5,966 nt of DNA from Chloroflexota bacterium. Its GTDB lineage: Bacteria; Chloroflexota; Dormibacteria; Dormibacterales; Dormibacteraceae. A program made the position numbers and the translations under genes. The notes under the pieces were generated by a model, which had not been told where the DNA came from, made no database searches, and saw nothing but the letters and a program-made list of their open reading frames with translations. The DNA lies in NCBI GenBank assembly GCA_005880345.1, contig VBGE01000006.1, positions 1 through 5,966 of the forward strand, read 5' to 3'. Below are positions 1 to 5,966 of this stretch, one piece after another. Position 1 is the stretch's first letter, and every line of letters starts with the position of its first letter.

Positions 1-66
1 CGCGGCGTGCAACTCGGTCTCCGTTGCGTCGGGCGGCACGCCCAGCACGAAGTAGTAGTCGGCTAA
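1..66 (-). CDS. J-domain (DnaJ-like) protein, N-terminal fragment with no clear start codon
   Basis: The minus strand from 63 down to 1 reads A-D-Y-Y-F-V-L-G-V-P-P-D-A-T-E-T-E-L, the hallmark opening of a J domain (helix I and the loop after it). J domains stimulate the ATPase of DnaK/Hsp70 chaperones. The window ends before helix II and the HPD motif, so whether this is DnaJ, CbpA or a J-domain membrane protein cannot be told. The codon where such proteins usually have Met (before A-D-Y-Y) is TTA at 66-64, not ATG, GTG or TTG. In frame there is no standard start between it and the TAG stop at 123-121. A good Shine-Dalgarno-like AAGGAGGT (complement of about 86-93) lies 24 bases upstream of the TTA, too far to serve it. 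The domain reading is secure; the start and intactness are not. It lies downstream of tRNA-Lys on the same strand. Confidence 0.6.
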
Positions 67-114
67 TGGACGGTCGTCAGGCGAGCCCGCACCTCCTTTC
101 GTCTCACAGGCAGA

Positions 115-136
115 ACTGCGCTATCGAAAGCGCAGT
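115..136 (-). repeat. 8-bp perfect inverted repeat (hairpin) between tRNA-Lys and the J-domain gene
   Basis: Arms ACTGCGCT (115-122) and AGCGCAGT (129-136) are perfect reverse complements around a six-base loop. Allowing one bulged base at 137, two more pairs (113-114 with 138-139) extend the stem to ten. It follows the 3' end of tRNA-Lys by about 90 bases on the same strand. That position would suit a terminator or a processing/anti-RNase structure, but no T-tract follows on either strand, so an intrinsic terminator is not supported. The strand given is that of the neighbouring genes; the repeat itself is symmetric. Confidence 0.5.
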
Positions 137-159
137 CTCGCACGGCGGCTGGGGGTTGT

Positions 160-174
160 GGCGAGCACCTCGCC
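160..174 (-). repeat. Short 6-bp hairpin just downstream of tRNA-Lys
   Basis: GGCGAG (160-165) and CTCGCC (169-174) are reverse complements around a three-base loop. In the tRNA transcript this lies about 50 bases beyond the CCA end. There is no T-run after it (the minus strand continues ACAACCCCC), so it may only be a fortuitous GC-rich fold or a weak pause element. Confidence 0.25.
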
Positions 175-226
175 ATGGGATGCGCCGTGTACGTGGGGAC
201 GTGTCAGCCGAACTTCCACAAGATGG

Positions 227-302
<76 letters not shown>

Positions 303-325
303 ACATCGGATGAGGTTCGCTGTCG

Positions 326-331
326 ATTTTA
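326..331 (-). promoter_or_regulatory. Candidate -10 box of tRNA-Lys
   Basis: The minus strand reads TAAAAT (331 down to 326), five of six matches to TATAAT. It lies 24 bases upstream of the mature tRNA 5' end at 302, which would leave a short trimmed leader. No convincing TTGACA-like -35 appears at 16-18 base spacing, where the sequence is GGGTGT-like. The call rests on position and A/T content within otherwise GC-rich DNA. Confidence 0.35.
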
Positions 332-358
332 GGGGCCGCGAGAACTTAACACCCTGAG

Positions 359-387
359 TTCCCATCCGTCAGGTCGGCTCGTACGGT
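359..387 (+). promoter_or_regulatory. Candidate promoter of the plus-strand cluster, giving a leaderless mRNA
   Basis: TTCCCA (359-364, four of six to TTGACA) and TACGGT (382-387, a TANNNT-type -10) are separated by exactly 17 bases. The -10 box ends six bases before the ATG at 394, so transcription would be expected to begin at or next to the A of that start codon. This matches the absence of a good Shine-Dalgarno sequence in front of 394. Leaderless genes are common in Actinomycetota and some related phyla. The elements are short, so chance is possible. Confidence 0.4.
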
Positions 388-393
388 CTCGCC

Positions 394-705
394 ATGCCCG
401 CGCGCGTCCCGCTCGACGTCGACCTCGAAGACCGACTCCTCTATGGCCTCACGCCCATGCGGCTGGGCTACCTCGTGGTCGGGATGCTCGCCGGATTCTC
501 GGTATGGAGCGCACATTGGTCATCCGCGCCTCTCCGCGCGGCTGCAGCCATCACCATTGCGGTGATCGGAGCTACCGCCGCATGGGGTCGGTGGCGCGGC
601 CGCGCGCTCGACAGCTGGCTGGCCGACATGGTGATCTTCATCATCGCCACCTACCGCGTTCGGTGGTCGATGCCGCGCCGGCGACAAAAGGCGCGACCAG
701 GTTGA
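394..705 (+). CDS. PrgI-family conjugation/type IV secretion membrane protein
   Basis: A 103-residue protein. After a polar N-terminus (V-P-L-D-V-D-L-E-D-R) comes the G-L-T-P-M-R-L motif at about 18-24, then membrane helices at about 23-40 and 46-65. A third hydrophobic stretch lies at about 75-87, and the tail is very basic (R-R-R-Q-K). This order, the size and the LT-x-R-motif before the first helix match the PrgI family of Gram-positive conjugation systems, thought to do the inner-membrane job of VirB3 next to the VirB4 ATPase. The neighbour supports this: the VirB4-like gene starts at 702 and overlaps this stop codon by four bases (TTGA). The ATG at 394 is chosen because the family's N-terminal motif starts right after it. 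No clear ribosome site precedes it, and the candidate promoter would make the message leaderless. Confidence 0.82.
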   Translation: MPARVPLDVDLEDRLLYGLTPMRLGYLVVGMLAGFSVWSAHWSSAPLRAAAAITIAVIGATAAWGRWRGRALDSWLADMVIFIIATYRVRWSMPRRRQKARPG

Positions 706-2655
706 TCCGCATCGCGCGTCGTGACGCGGCCGCCTGTTGGCGTGGCAACCCGGACCTGGTTATCACCGAGACAGGGTCGATCGGTTTTGCTGATGCCGCG
801 GAGGACGATCGAGTCCGCTGGCTCAACGCCTTCCGAAGCTTGCTCGACGGGCTCGATGACTCACTGCAGGTCGTCATCCACGCGCGGCCCGGTCCCGACG
901 AGGATGGCGTGCGACAAAACGGCCACCCGGCCCATCGACTCGACGATATGCGTGGCGCAGACCTCTGGTTTGCGCAAGAGATCACCCGTTCGTGTACCTC
1001 ACATCGCGTGATCCCGTCGCTCGTCACCTCTGCAAGGACGTCGGCTCGTCTGCACGCCGTGCTGACCGAGATGGGCATCGACTTCACCGCTTCAGGCCCG
1101 ATGGACCCCGCGTTTGGCCAGGAGCTGCCGACGCGATTCCTCCACGTCCGCGGGTTCAGCCGCACCTGGTGCATCGACCGCCTCCCTGGCGCCGAGCTTG
1201 AGCCAGGGTGGCTCTTTCGCCTGTTGCCGCCAGGACTTGACGTGGCGCTCTCGTGGCACGCCACCCCGCTGCCTGCCGCCTGGATCGTCCACTACCTCCA
1301 GCGGCAGCTCATCAGCATGCGCGCCACGCGCATGGTCGAAATGGAAGCTGGCGCGGCCGATCCGACTCTGGCCACCGCGCTCCCCAACACCGAGGACCTT
1401 CAGCGAAGGCTTGCGTCCAGCCAGGACAAAGCGTTCCACGTGTCGATGTATCTGACGCTGACGTCGCCCACGACCGATGACCTCGCCCTTGGCGCGCAGA
1501 GGGTCGAATCCGCCGCACGAGCCATCCTCTGCGAGCTCCAGCCCTGCACCTTCCGAATGCTCGACGGCTTTCTCGCCACTCGCCCCGGCGGCCCCGACCG
1601 TCTCCAGCGCAAGCGCGTCCTCGACTCGACGGCGCTCACCACTTTCCTGCCCTGGCAGGACGCCGACCTCCAGCAGCAGCAGGGCCTGTTCATTGGCCGT
1701 CACCACACTACTGGCGCGCCCGTGCTGATCGATCCCTTTGGGTTGCGGCACGAGCGTCTACATCATCGATCCCGAGCACGAATACGGCCGCCTCGCCCAA
1801 CAACTCGGTGGCGTCGACGTGCCACTTGCCCTCGGCTCCGGCCACTCCCTCAACGTCCTCGACCTCCGCCCCTCCGACCACCGCGACGAATCGTGGCTTG
1901 GTCCCGCGGCCGCCGACGCGGTCGACCTCTGCGCCTGCATTTGCGGCGGCATCGACGAATCGGAACGCGCGCTGGTCGAGGGTGCGGTTCGCCAGGCCTA
2001 CGACGAGGTCACCCAACCGGTTCTCCGAGATGTCGCGGACCGTTTGCCGCGGGAAACCCGCGTCGCCGTCATCCTCCATCGCTGGGTCCACGGCAGCCTC
2101 GGCCAGATGTTCAGCGCGCACACCAACGTGGACCTCGATGCGCCCATCGTCGTTTTCGGCATGCGAGAGCTGCGCGACGAGATGATCGCGCCGGTCCACT
2201 TCCTGCTCGCAGAAGCCTTATGGACCCGCATCAAACGCCGGGATCGCCGTCGCCTTCTCGTCATCGACGAGCTCGGCCTGCTCTTCGAAGACGCCACGAT
2301 TCGGCGCTTCGTCGTCAGCCTCGCGCGGCGCATCCGCAAGTACGACGGGTCGCTCGTCTTCGCCACGCAGAACCCGGGCGACCTCCTCACCAGCGATCAG
2401 GGCGCGGTCGTCGCGACCAATCCAGCGATCGTCTTCCTCGGCGCCCAGCGACCCGGCGAGGCCGCCAAGCTGCAGGACGCGTTCCGCCTCAGCCCCAAGC
2501 AGAGGACCTTCCTCGAGACGTCCCACCGGGGCGATTTCCTTCTGTCGGCGGGCAAAGACCGCCTCTCCGTCAAGGTCCAGGCGCCGCCCTGGCAAGAGGA
2601 GGTGATGCGCGCCGGCCGAACCACGTCCCAAAGCGCGTCCCGACCCCCGCCCTGA
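702..2655 (+). pseudogene. VirB4-family conjugation ATPase, frameshifted by an internal deletion that removes Walker A
   Basis: VirB4 proteins are the membrane-associated ATPases that power type IV secretion. Codons 1-346 (from TTG at 702, overlapping the prgI-like stop) form the N-terminal region, ending in L-F-I-G-R-H-H-T-T-G-A-P-V-L-I-D-P-F. In relatives this is followed by roughly 30-35 residues containing the N-A-N and G-x-x-G-x-G-K-S P-loop, then V-x-x-I-D-P-E-x-E-Y. Here the D-P-F codons end at 1739 and V-Y-I-I-D-P-E-H-E-Y resumes from about 1756 in another frame, with no P-loop in any frame. The C-terminal part keeps Walker B (L-L-V-I-D-E, coded near 2254-2271) and the F-A-T-Q-N-P-G-D-L-L motif, and stops at 2655. 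Apart from the missing block the length (about 650 residues) is normal for the family. A missing length of 3n+2 bases would restore the frame. It cannot be an active ATPase as read; assembly error is the main alternative. Confidence 0.8.
1738..2655 (+). pseudogene. C-terminal ATPase half of the broken VirB4 gene, separate reading frame
   Basis: This is the 305-residue downstream piece of the VirB4 pseudogene, listed separately because it is an open frame that could be mistaken for a gene. From the TTG at 1738 it reads G-C-G-T-S-V-Y-I-I-D-P-E-H-E-Y-G-R-L. Residues 173-178 are Walker B (L-L-V-I-D-E), 208-217 the F-A-T-Q-N-P-G-D-L-L motif, and 224-240 the conserved A-T-N-P-A-I-V-F-L-G-A-Q-R-P-G segment. 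The TTG is a by-product of the deletion junction, lies inside the upstream frame and has no ribosome site of its own, so independent translation is unlikely. Without a P-loop the piece would not be expected to hydrolyse ATP. Confidence 0.6.
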
Positions 2656-2675
2656 CCGGTAGGCTTAATCGCGAA

Positions 2676-3266
2676 ATGCCGCGGGTTCTCCACTACCGAT
2701 TACAGGGTCTTCCGGAGCATCGACTCGAGCGCGTCCACGAGCAATTCGAAGCCCTCGCGGCCGCGCGCGCCTGGCGCTGCGGCCGGCCCTGGGTCGCCAG
2801 CTCGCGATCGCGCGGCCTCTTCGAGATGGAGTTCTTCCGCCACCTCAACAACGACGAGGGCAGACACCTCAGCGCCGCCGGCTTCGTCAAGATGACCGGC
2901 GACGAGACCGACGCGCTGATCATCACGATCTTCATGCGCGACCTCAGCGCCGAATACGGCATCCGCACCTCGATCCGCGACGAAGACCATCCTCTCGCCA
3001 AGCTGCGCCGCCTGGATTTCGATGCGGGCCGCCTGCCGAGCGGCCAATCCCTCGAGGACGTCCTCGCCAAGCGGCCGGTAATCAAGAAAGTGCAGGGCGA
3101 GCGCATCTTCTTCTACCCGCCCACATTCCGCCTCCACTCCCAGAGCCCGCCGAGTCCCGAATGGGCCTACGCCCTCTTCGGCATCCGCGCCTACGCGCCC
3201 ACCCTGCTCGAAGCGGAGCAAGAGGCGCTCAAGATCCTTCGAGGCTTCGGCCACCTTGGCGGTTGA
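2676..3266 (+). CDS. Unrecognised 196-residue protein of the PrgI/VirB4 cluster
   Basis: I do not recognise this family. It is a soluble, charged protein with no signal peptide, membrane segment or cysteine cluster. It has an aromatic/charged stretch F-E-M-E-F-F-R-H-L-N-N-D-E at about 49-61, a hydrophobic strand-like D-A-L-I-I-T-I-F-M at 79-87, and a conserved-looking R-I-F-F-Y-P-P-T-F-R-L at 143-153. The end looks helical (L-E-A-E-Q-E-A-L-K-I-L). The ATG at 2676 lies 20 bases after the VirB4 stop. A GGTAGG (2659-2664) is a weak, somewhat distant ribosome site. Its last 11 bases overlap the hydrolase start. Codon use is as GC-rich as its neighbours. Position between a VirB4 gene and the hydrolase suggests an accessory role in the transfer module or a cargo gene, but nothing in the sequence shows which. 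Confidence 0.75.
   Translation: MPRVLHYRLQGLPEHRLERVHEQFEALAAARAWRCGRPWVASSRSRGLFEMEFFRHLNNDEGRHLSAAGFVKMTGDETDALIITIFMRDLSAEYGIRTSIRDEDHPLAKLRRLDFDAGRLPSGQSLEDVLAKRPVIKKVQGERIFFYPPTFRLHSQSPPSPEWAYALFGIRAYAPTLLEAEQEALKILRGFGHLGG
3241..3244 (+). promoter_or_regulatory. Ribosome binding site supporting the TTG start of the hydrolase
   Basis: GAGG lies 11 bases upstream of the TTG at 3256, inside the end of the preceding gene. It is modest and slightly distant, but no other in-frame start exists before the conserved N-terminus, so it supports this choice and coupling to the upstream gene. Confidence 0.35.
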
Positions 3267-4110
3267 GGGAGCCGAGGCTACCGAAGGTCTCCTCCTTTCG
3301 TCCGACCAAACGAAGCTCGCCTTCCGCGCATGGCCCCAGGACCCGCGAACAGCGGACATCACTTTCGCCGTAATCCACGGACTCGGCGAGCACAGCGGCC
3401 GATATCAACGATTCGCCAACGGCATGGCCAGATTCGGGATGGCCACCTACGCGATGGACCTGAGGGGCCACGGCAAGAGCGACGGACAGCGCGGCCACGT
3501 GGACGACTGGTCGCAGTTCGTCGACGACGCCACGCAGTTCGTCAACCATGTTGAGAGGCAAGCAAAGGGTGAGGTCGTGCCGGTCGGGCATTCCTTCGGC
3601 GGCGTGGTCGTGCTGAGCATGGCCCTCGCCGGCAAGCTCACCAATAGCAGGCGCTTCGTCCTGTCGAGTCCCGCCCTCAAGCTCAAGGCAAGCGTGCCCG
3701 CATGGAAGACCACGCTCGCCCGCCTGGTGTCGAGCGTCGCGCCCAAAGTTGCCATGAGCAACGAGGTGGACCCCGCCACCGTCTCCCGGATCCCAGCAGT
3801 GGTCGATGCCTACCGCACCGACCCGCTCGTCCACGGCAAGATCTCAGCCCGTCTCTACACCGAATGGCAGAAGGCCGCTGCCACCGACCTTCAGCGCGCG
3901 GCCGAGATCACGCTGCCTTTCCTCATCCTCGCGGGCACGGCCGACCGCCTGATCGACCCCCAGGGCAGCAAAGAGCTGCACGCAAGCACGCCCAACCTCA
4001 GCGACCTCCACATGCTCGAAGGCCGATACCATGAGCCTTTCAACGACCTCGACAGCGAGGAGGTTTTCGACATCATCGCCACCTGGGTTCGCAACAAGAA
4101 GAACAAGTGA
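3256..4110 (+). CDS. Alpha/beta hydrolase, monoacylglycerol lipase / lysophospholipase-like
   Basis: A 284-residue serine hydrolase of the Hydrolase_4 (monoacylglycerol lipase-like) group, which releases fatty acids from monoacylglycerols or lysophospholipids. The oxyanion motif H-G-L-G-E-H-S-G-R-Y is at 41-50. The family D-L-R-G-H-G-x-S-D-G-x-R-G-H lies at 68-81 and the nucleophile elbow G-H-S-F-G-G at 111-116 with Ser113. Asp230 in G-T-A-D-R-L-I-D and His259 in Y-H-E-P-F-N-D complete the triad. A lid region spans about 140-205. There is no signal peptide, so it is probably cytoplasmic or loosely membrane-associated. The TTG at 3256 is the only in-frame start before the conserved region. It overlaps the previous gene by 11 bases and has GAGG at 3241-3244 as a ribosome site. 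The exact substrate is not determinable from sequence; related bacterial enzymes also include esterases. Confidence 0.9.
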   Translation: MAVEGAEATEGLLLSSDQTKLAFRAWPQDPRTADITFAVIHGLGEHSGRYQRFANGMARFGMATYAMDLRGHGKSDGQRGHVDDWSQFVDDATQFVNHVERQAKGEVVPVGHSFGGVVVLSMALAGKLTNSRRFVLSSPALKLKASVPAWKTTLARLVSSVAPKVAMSNEVDPATVSRIPAVVDAYRTDPLVHGKISARLYTEWQKAAATDLQRAAEITLPFLILAGTADRLIDPQGSKELHASTPNLSDLHMLEGRYHEPFNDLDSEEVFDIIATWVRNKKNK

Positions 4111-4412
4111 CTGTCGACGCCACGACCATCCTCGCCTCGCATCTCAACCTCGACCCCGGCTCATGGATTGGCTGGATCGTCGTCGGCCTCATCGCCGGCG
4201 CCATCGCCGCCCGCGTGGTCGCCGGCCGTGGCTTCGGCTGCATCGCCGACATCGTGGTCGGGGTGGCCGGCGCCATCATCGGCGGCTTCCTCCTCAGCAG
4301 CCTGTTCGGCGCCAGCGGCACTGTCGGCTTCTGGGGCAGCATCGTCGTCGCTTTCATCGGGGCTGCGCTACTGCTGGCCGTTTTGAAGCTCGTGTCGGGC
4401 GGGCGCCTCTAA
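4107..4412 (+). CDS. GlsB/YeaQ/YmgE-family stress-associated membrane protein
   Basis: A 101-residue, glycine/alanine-rich integral membrane protein with three helices at about 20-40, 46-67 and 73-96. The pattern S-W-I-G-W-I-V-V-G-L-I-A-G-A-I-A-A-R-V at 19-37 and D-I-V-V-G-V-A-G-A-I-I-G-G at 49-61 is that of the transglycosylase-associated (GlsB/YeaQ/YmgE) family. These are small envelope-stress proteins of unclear molecular function; the old transglycosylase name is not an enzyme activity. The N-terminal extension of about 18 residues before helix 1 is longer than usual for the family. The GTG start overlaps the hydrolase stop (GTGA), so translation is probably coupled. It is the last gene of the plus-strand cluster and ends 24 bases from the convergent transporter gene. 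Confidence 0.88.
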   Translation: MTVDATTILASHLNLDPGSWIGWIVVGLIAGAIAARVVAGRGFGCIADIVVGVAGAIIGGFLLSSLFGASGTVGFWGSIVVAFIGAALLLAVLKLVSGGRL

Positions 4413-4436
4413 AACCAGAAGCCAGAAAAAAAGCCC

Positions 4437-5966
4437 CTAGCCCGTCGCGGCCCTCACCTCGTCCTGGCGCGGCGCGTCCGGTGACGAAGCCGAAGCCGCC
4501 CGCGGCCGCCGCTTGATCAACAGAGTCGTCAACGATGTGAGGAGAAGGACCACGATTGGCACCACGAACGTGTTCTTCATCGCGTCGAGGTAGGCGGTCA
4601 CGAAGACGTCGTGCGCGAGCGCCGCGATGCGCGCCTTCACGTCTGGCGGCAGGTTGCCCGGCAAGGTCGTCCCGCTCTGCCCGGTGCCGATCTCAAAACC
4701 CTTGGAGGACACATTGGTGAACGCGGCCACGAACTGGTCCCGGAAAGCTGCGGGCAATGACGCTGACTGCTTCACCGCCTGGTCGTGCAGCGTGGACGCG
4801 AGCTGGTTCTGCAGCACGGCGCCGATCACCGCGCTGCCGATCGCCGCGCCCAGCTGCCGGATGGTGTTCAGCACCGCCGACGCCGAGCCCGCCACCTGCG
4901 GCTTGATGTTCCGCATGGCGACCGTCGTCATCGGGGCAAACGTCATTCCGATGCCTGCGCCGGCCACTATGGCCGGGACCAGGAAATTGATCCATGTCGA
5001 GTCCGGCCCCGCAACGAAGGCGATGCTGCCCATGCCGATGGTGAACAGCACGATTCCGGTCATGAGGATGTACTTGCCGCCGATTCTGTCTGCGAGGCGT
5101 CCCGCAAACGGCGCGGTGAACATCGACGTCAGCGACATCGGCGCCATCGTCAGCCCGGCGACCAGAGCCGTGAAGCCGCGCGCCGACTGGAGGTAGATCG
5201 TGAACGGCAGGAACATGCTGAGCATGCCGAAGCTGATCGCTGCGGCGATCCAGTTGGCAACTGAAAAGTTGCGCTCCCGGAAGAGATCGAGAGGGACGAG
5301 CGGCTCCTTCTGGTACCGCTCCCAGATCACGAACAAGATCATCAGGACGACGCCAAAGCCGATGACCTCCGGGATCGTGATCGGGTAGGACTCGATCTGG
5401 CCCCAGCTGTAACGCTGCCCTTCGATCAGCCCGAAGACGATCGAGAACAGGCCCGCGGTCGCGACCACGATGCCGACGACGTCCCAACCGTGCTGCCGCC
5501 CGGGCCGCAAGTCGGGAATGACCAGGAAGGTGGCGATCAACGCGGCGATGCCGATCGGCACGTTGATGAAGAAGATCGAAGGCCAGCTGAACCATGTGAT
5601 CAGCGCGCCTCCGACAGTCGGCCCCGCGAGCGTGGCCAGGCCCGCGACGCCACCCCAGATGCCAAACGCCGCGCCGCGTCGCTCCGGAGGAAAGATCGAG
5701 GTCAGGATCGCCAGCGTCTGCGGCGTGAGCATCGCGCCGCCGACTCCCTGCACCACACGTGCGGCGATCAGTTGTGTCGGGCTCTGGGAGAAGCCGCACA
5801 ACGCCGACGCGACCGTGAAGACCAGCAGGCCGATCGCGAACAGGTTGCGCTGGCCGTACAGATCGCCCAACCGGCCCGCCGTGATCAGCAGCACGGCATA
5901 CACCAGCACGTAGGCGTTGACGACCCACAAGATCTGGTCCAGCGTGGTGTGCAGCCCCGCGCTCAT
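4437..5966 (-). CDS. DHA2-family (EmrB/QacA) MFS multidrug/proton antiporter, 5' end beyond the window
   Basis: 509 residues are visible, reading to the window edge. The family signatures are W-V-V-N-A-Y-V-L at 14-21, motif A G-R-L-G-D-L-Y-G-Q-R at 31-40, antiporter motif C A-G-P-T-V-G-G at 114-120, and F-F-I-N-V-P-I-G at 132-139. A second motif A, G-R-L-A-D-R-I-G-G-K, is at 289-298. S-A-S-A-V-L-N-T-I-R-Q-L-G-A-A-I-G at 361-377 is typical of 14-helix drug:proton antiporters. A long extracytoplasmic loop (about 386-450) before the last helix also fits. Helix 1 with its L-D-x-T-I-V-N-V-A-L-P motif is missing. The ATG at the edge sits where that helix should already have ended, so it is probably an internal Met. 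Export of drugs or other hydrophobic compounds is the expected role; the substrate is unknown. The C-terminus is a short basic/acidic cytoplasmic tail. Confidence 0.92.
   Translation of the reverse strand: MSAGLHTTLDQILWVVNAYVLVYAVLLITAGRLGDLYGQRNLFAIGLLVFTVASALCGFSQSPTQLIAARVVQGVGGAMLTPQTLAILTSIFPPERRGAAFGIWGGVAGLATLAGPTVGGALITWFSWPSIFFINVPIGIAALIATFLVIPDLRPGRQHGWDVVGIVVATAGLFSIVFGLIEGQRYSWGQIESYPITIPEVIGFGVVLMILFVIWERYQKEPLVPLDLFRERNFSVANWIAAAISFGMLSMFLPFTIYLQSARGFTALVAGLTMAPMSLTSMFTAPFAGRLADRIGGKYILMTGIVLFTIGMGSIAFVAGPDSTWINFLVPAIVAGAGIGMTFAPMTTVAMRNIKPQVAGSASAVLNTIRQLGAAIGSAVIGAVLQNQLASTLHDQAVKQSASLPAAFRDQFVAAFTNVSSKGFEIGTGQSGTTLPGNLPPDVKARIAALAHDVFVTAYLDAMKNTFVVPIVVLLLTSLTTLLIKRRPRAASASSPDAPRQDEVRAATG

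Noticed and set aside
1730..1745. Programmed ribosomal frameshift joining the two VirB4 frames (CCCTTTGGG resembles a slippery run).
   Set aside because: A frameshift could join the frames but could not restore the missing ~30-35 residues with the Walker A motif, which are not encoded in any frame nearby. Deletion explains the data better.
4421..4440. Intrinsic terminator of the transporter gene: a seven-base T-run on the minus strand (4426-4432) just after its stop.
   Set aside because: No convincing GC-rich stem precedes the T-run; only three-base pairings are found in the region before it. The T-run alone is not enough. For the plus strand there is no T-run at all.
4693..5928. Long open frame on the minus strand inside the transporter gene (411 codons).
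   Set aside because: It is the shifted frame of the MFS gene; its Arg/His/Asp-rich composition is typical of a GC-rich shadow frame.

Overview
The window is high-GC DNA with strong G/C preference at third codon positions and several TTG and GTG starts. This suits a free-living, possibly soil, bacterium of an Actinomycetota, Chloroflexota or Dormibacterota-like lineage. The sequence alone does not fix the phylum. The Gram-positive-type PrgI/VirB4 pair and a TANNNT-like -10 with an apparently leaderless gene fit that guess but do not prove it.

Layout: the left edge (1-66, minus) holds the first ~20 residues of a J-domain (DnaJ-like) protein whose frame has no ordinary start codon. A strong hairpin (115-136) separates it from a complete tRNA-Lys(CTT) gene (227-302, minus, CCA encoded). 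The divergent spacer 303-393 holds candidate promoters for the tRNA and for a plus-strand gene cluster.

The plus-strand cluster (394-4412) is tightly packed. It runs: a PrgI-family membrane protein; a VirB4-type conjugation ATPase broken by an internal deletion; an unrecognised 196-residue soluble protein; a monoacylglycerol-lipase-like alpha/beta hydrolase; and a GlsB/YeaQ/YmgE-family three-helix membrane protein. Three of the four gene junctions overlap by 4 to 11 bases and the fourth has a 20-base gap, so the cluster is probably one transcript with coupled translation. Facing it from the right (4437-5966, minus) is a DHA2-family 14-helix drug/proton antiporter that is cut by the window edge and lacks its first helix.

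The main anomaly is in the VirB4 gene. The N-terminal region and the C-terminal ATPase region are both well preserved, but they meet at about 1737-1740 in different frames, and the stretch that should carry the Walker A P-loop is missing. PrgI and VirB4 are the only secretion-type genes visible, with no VirB6, VirD4, peptidase or relaxase here. The region therefore looks like an inactivated or orphan remnant of a type IV secretion module sitting among ordinary chromosomal genes, unless the deletion is an assembly artefact.
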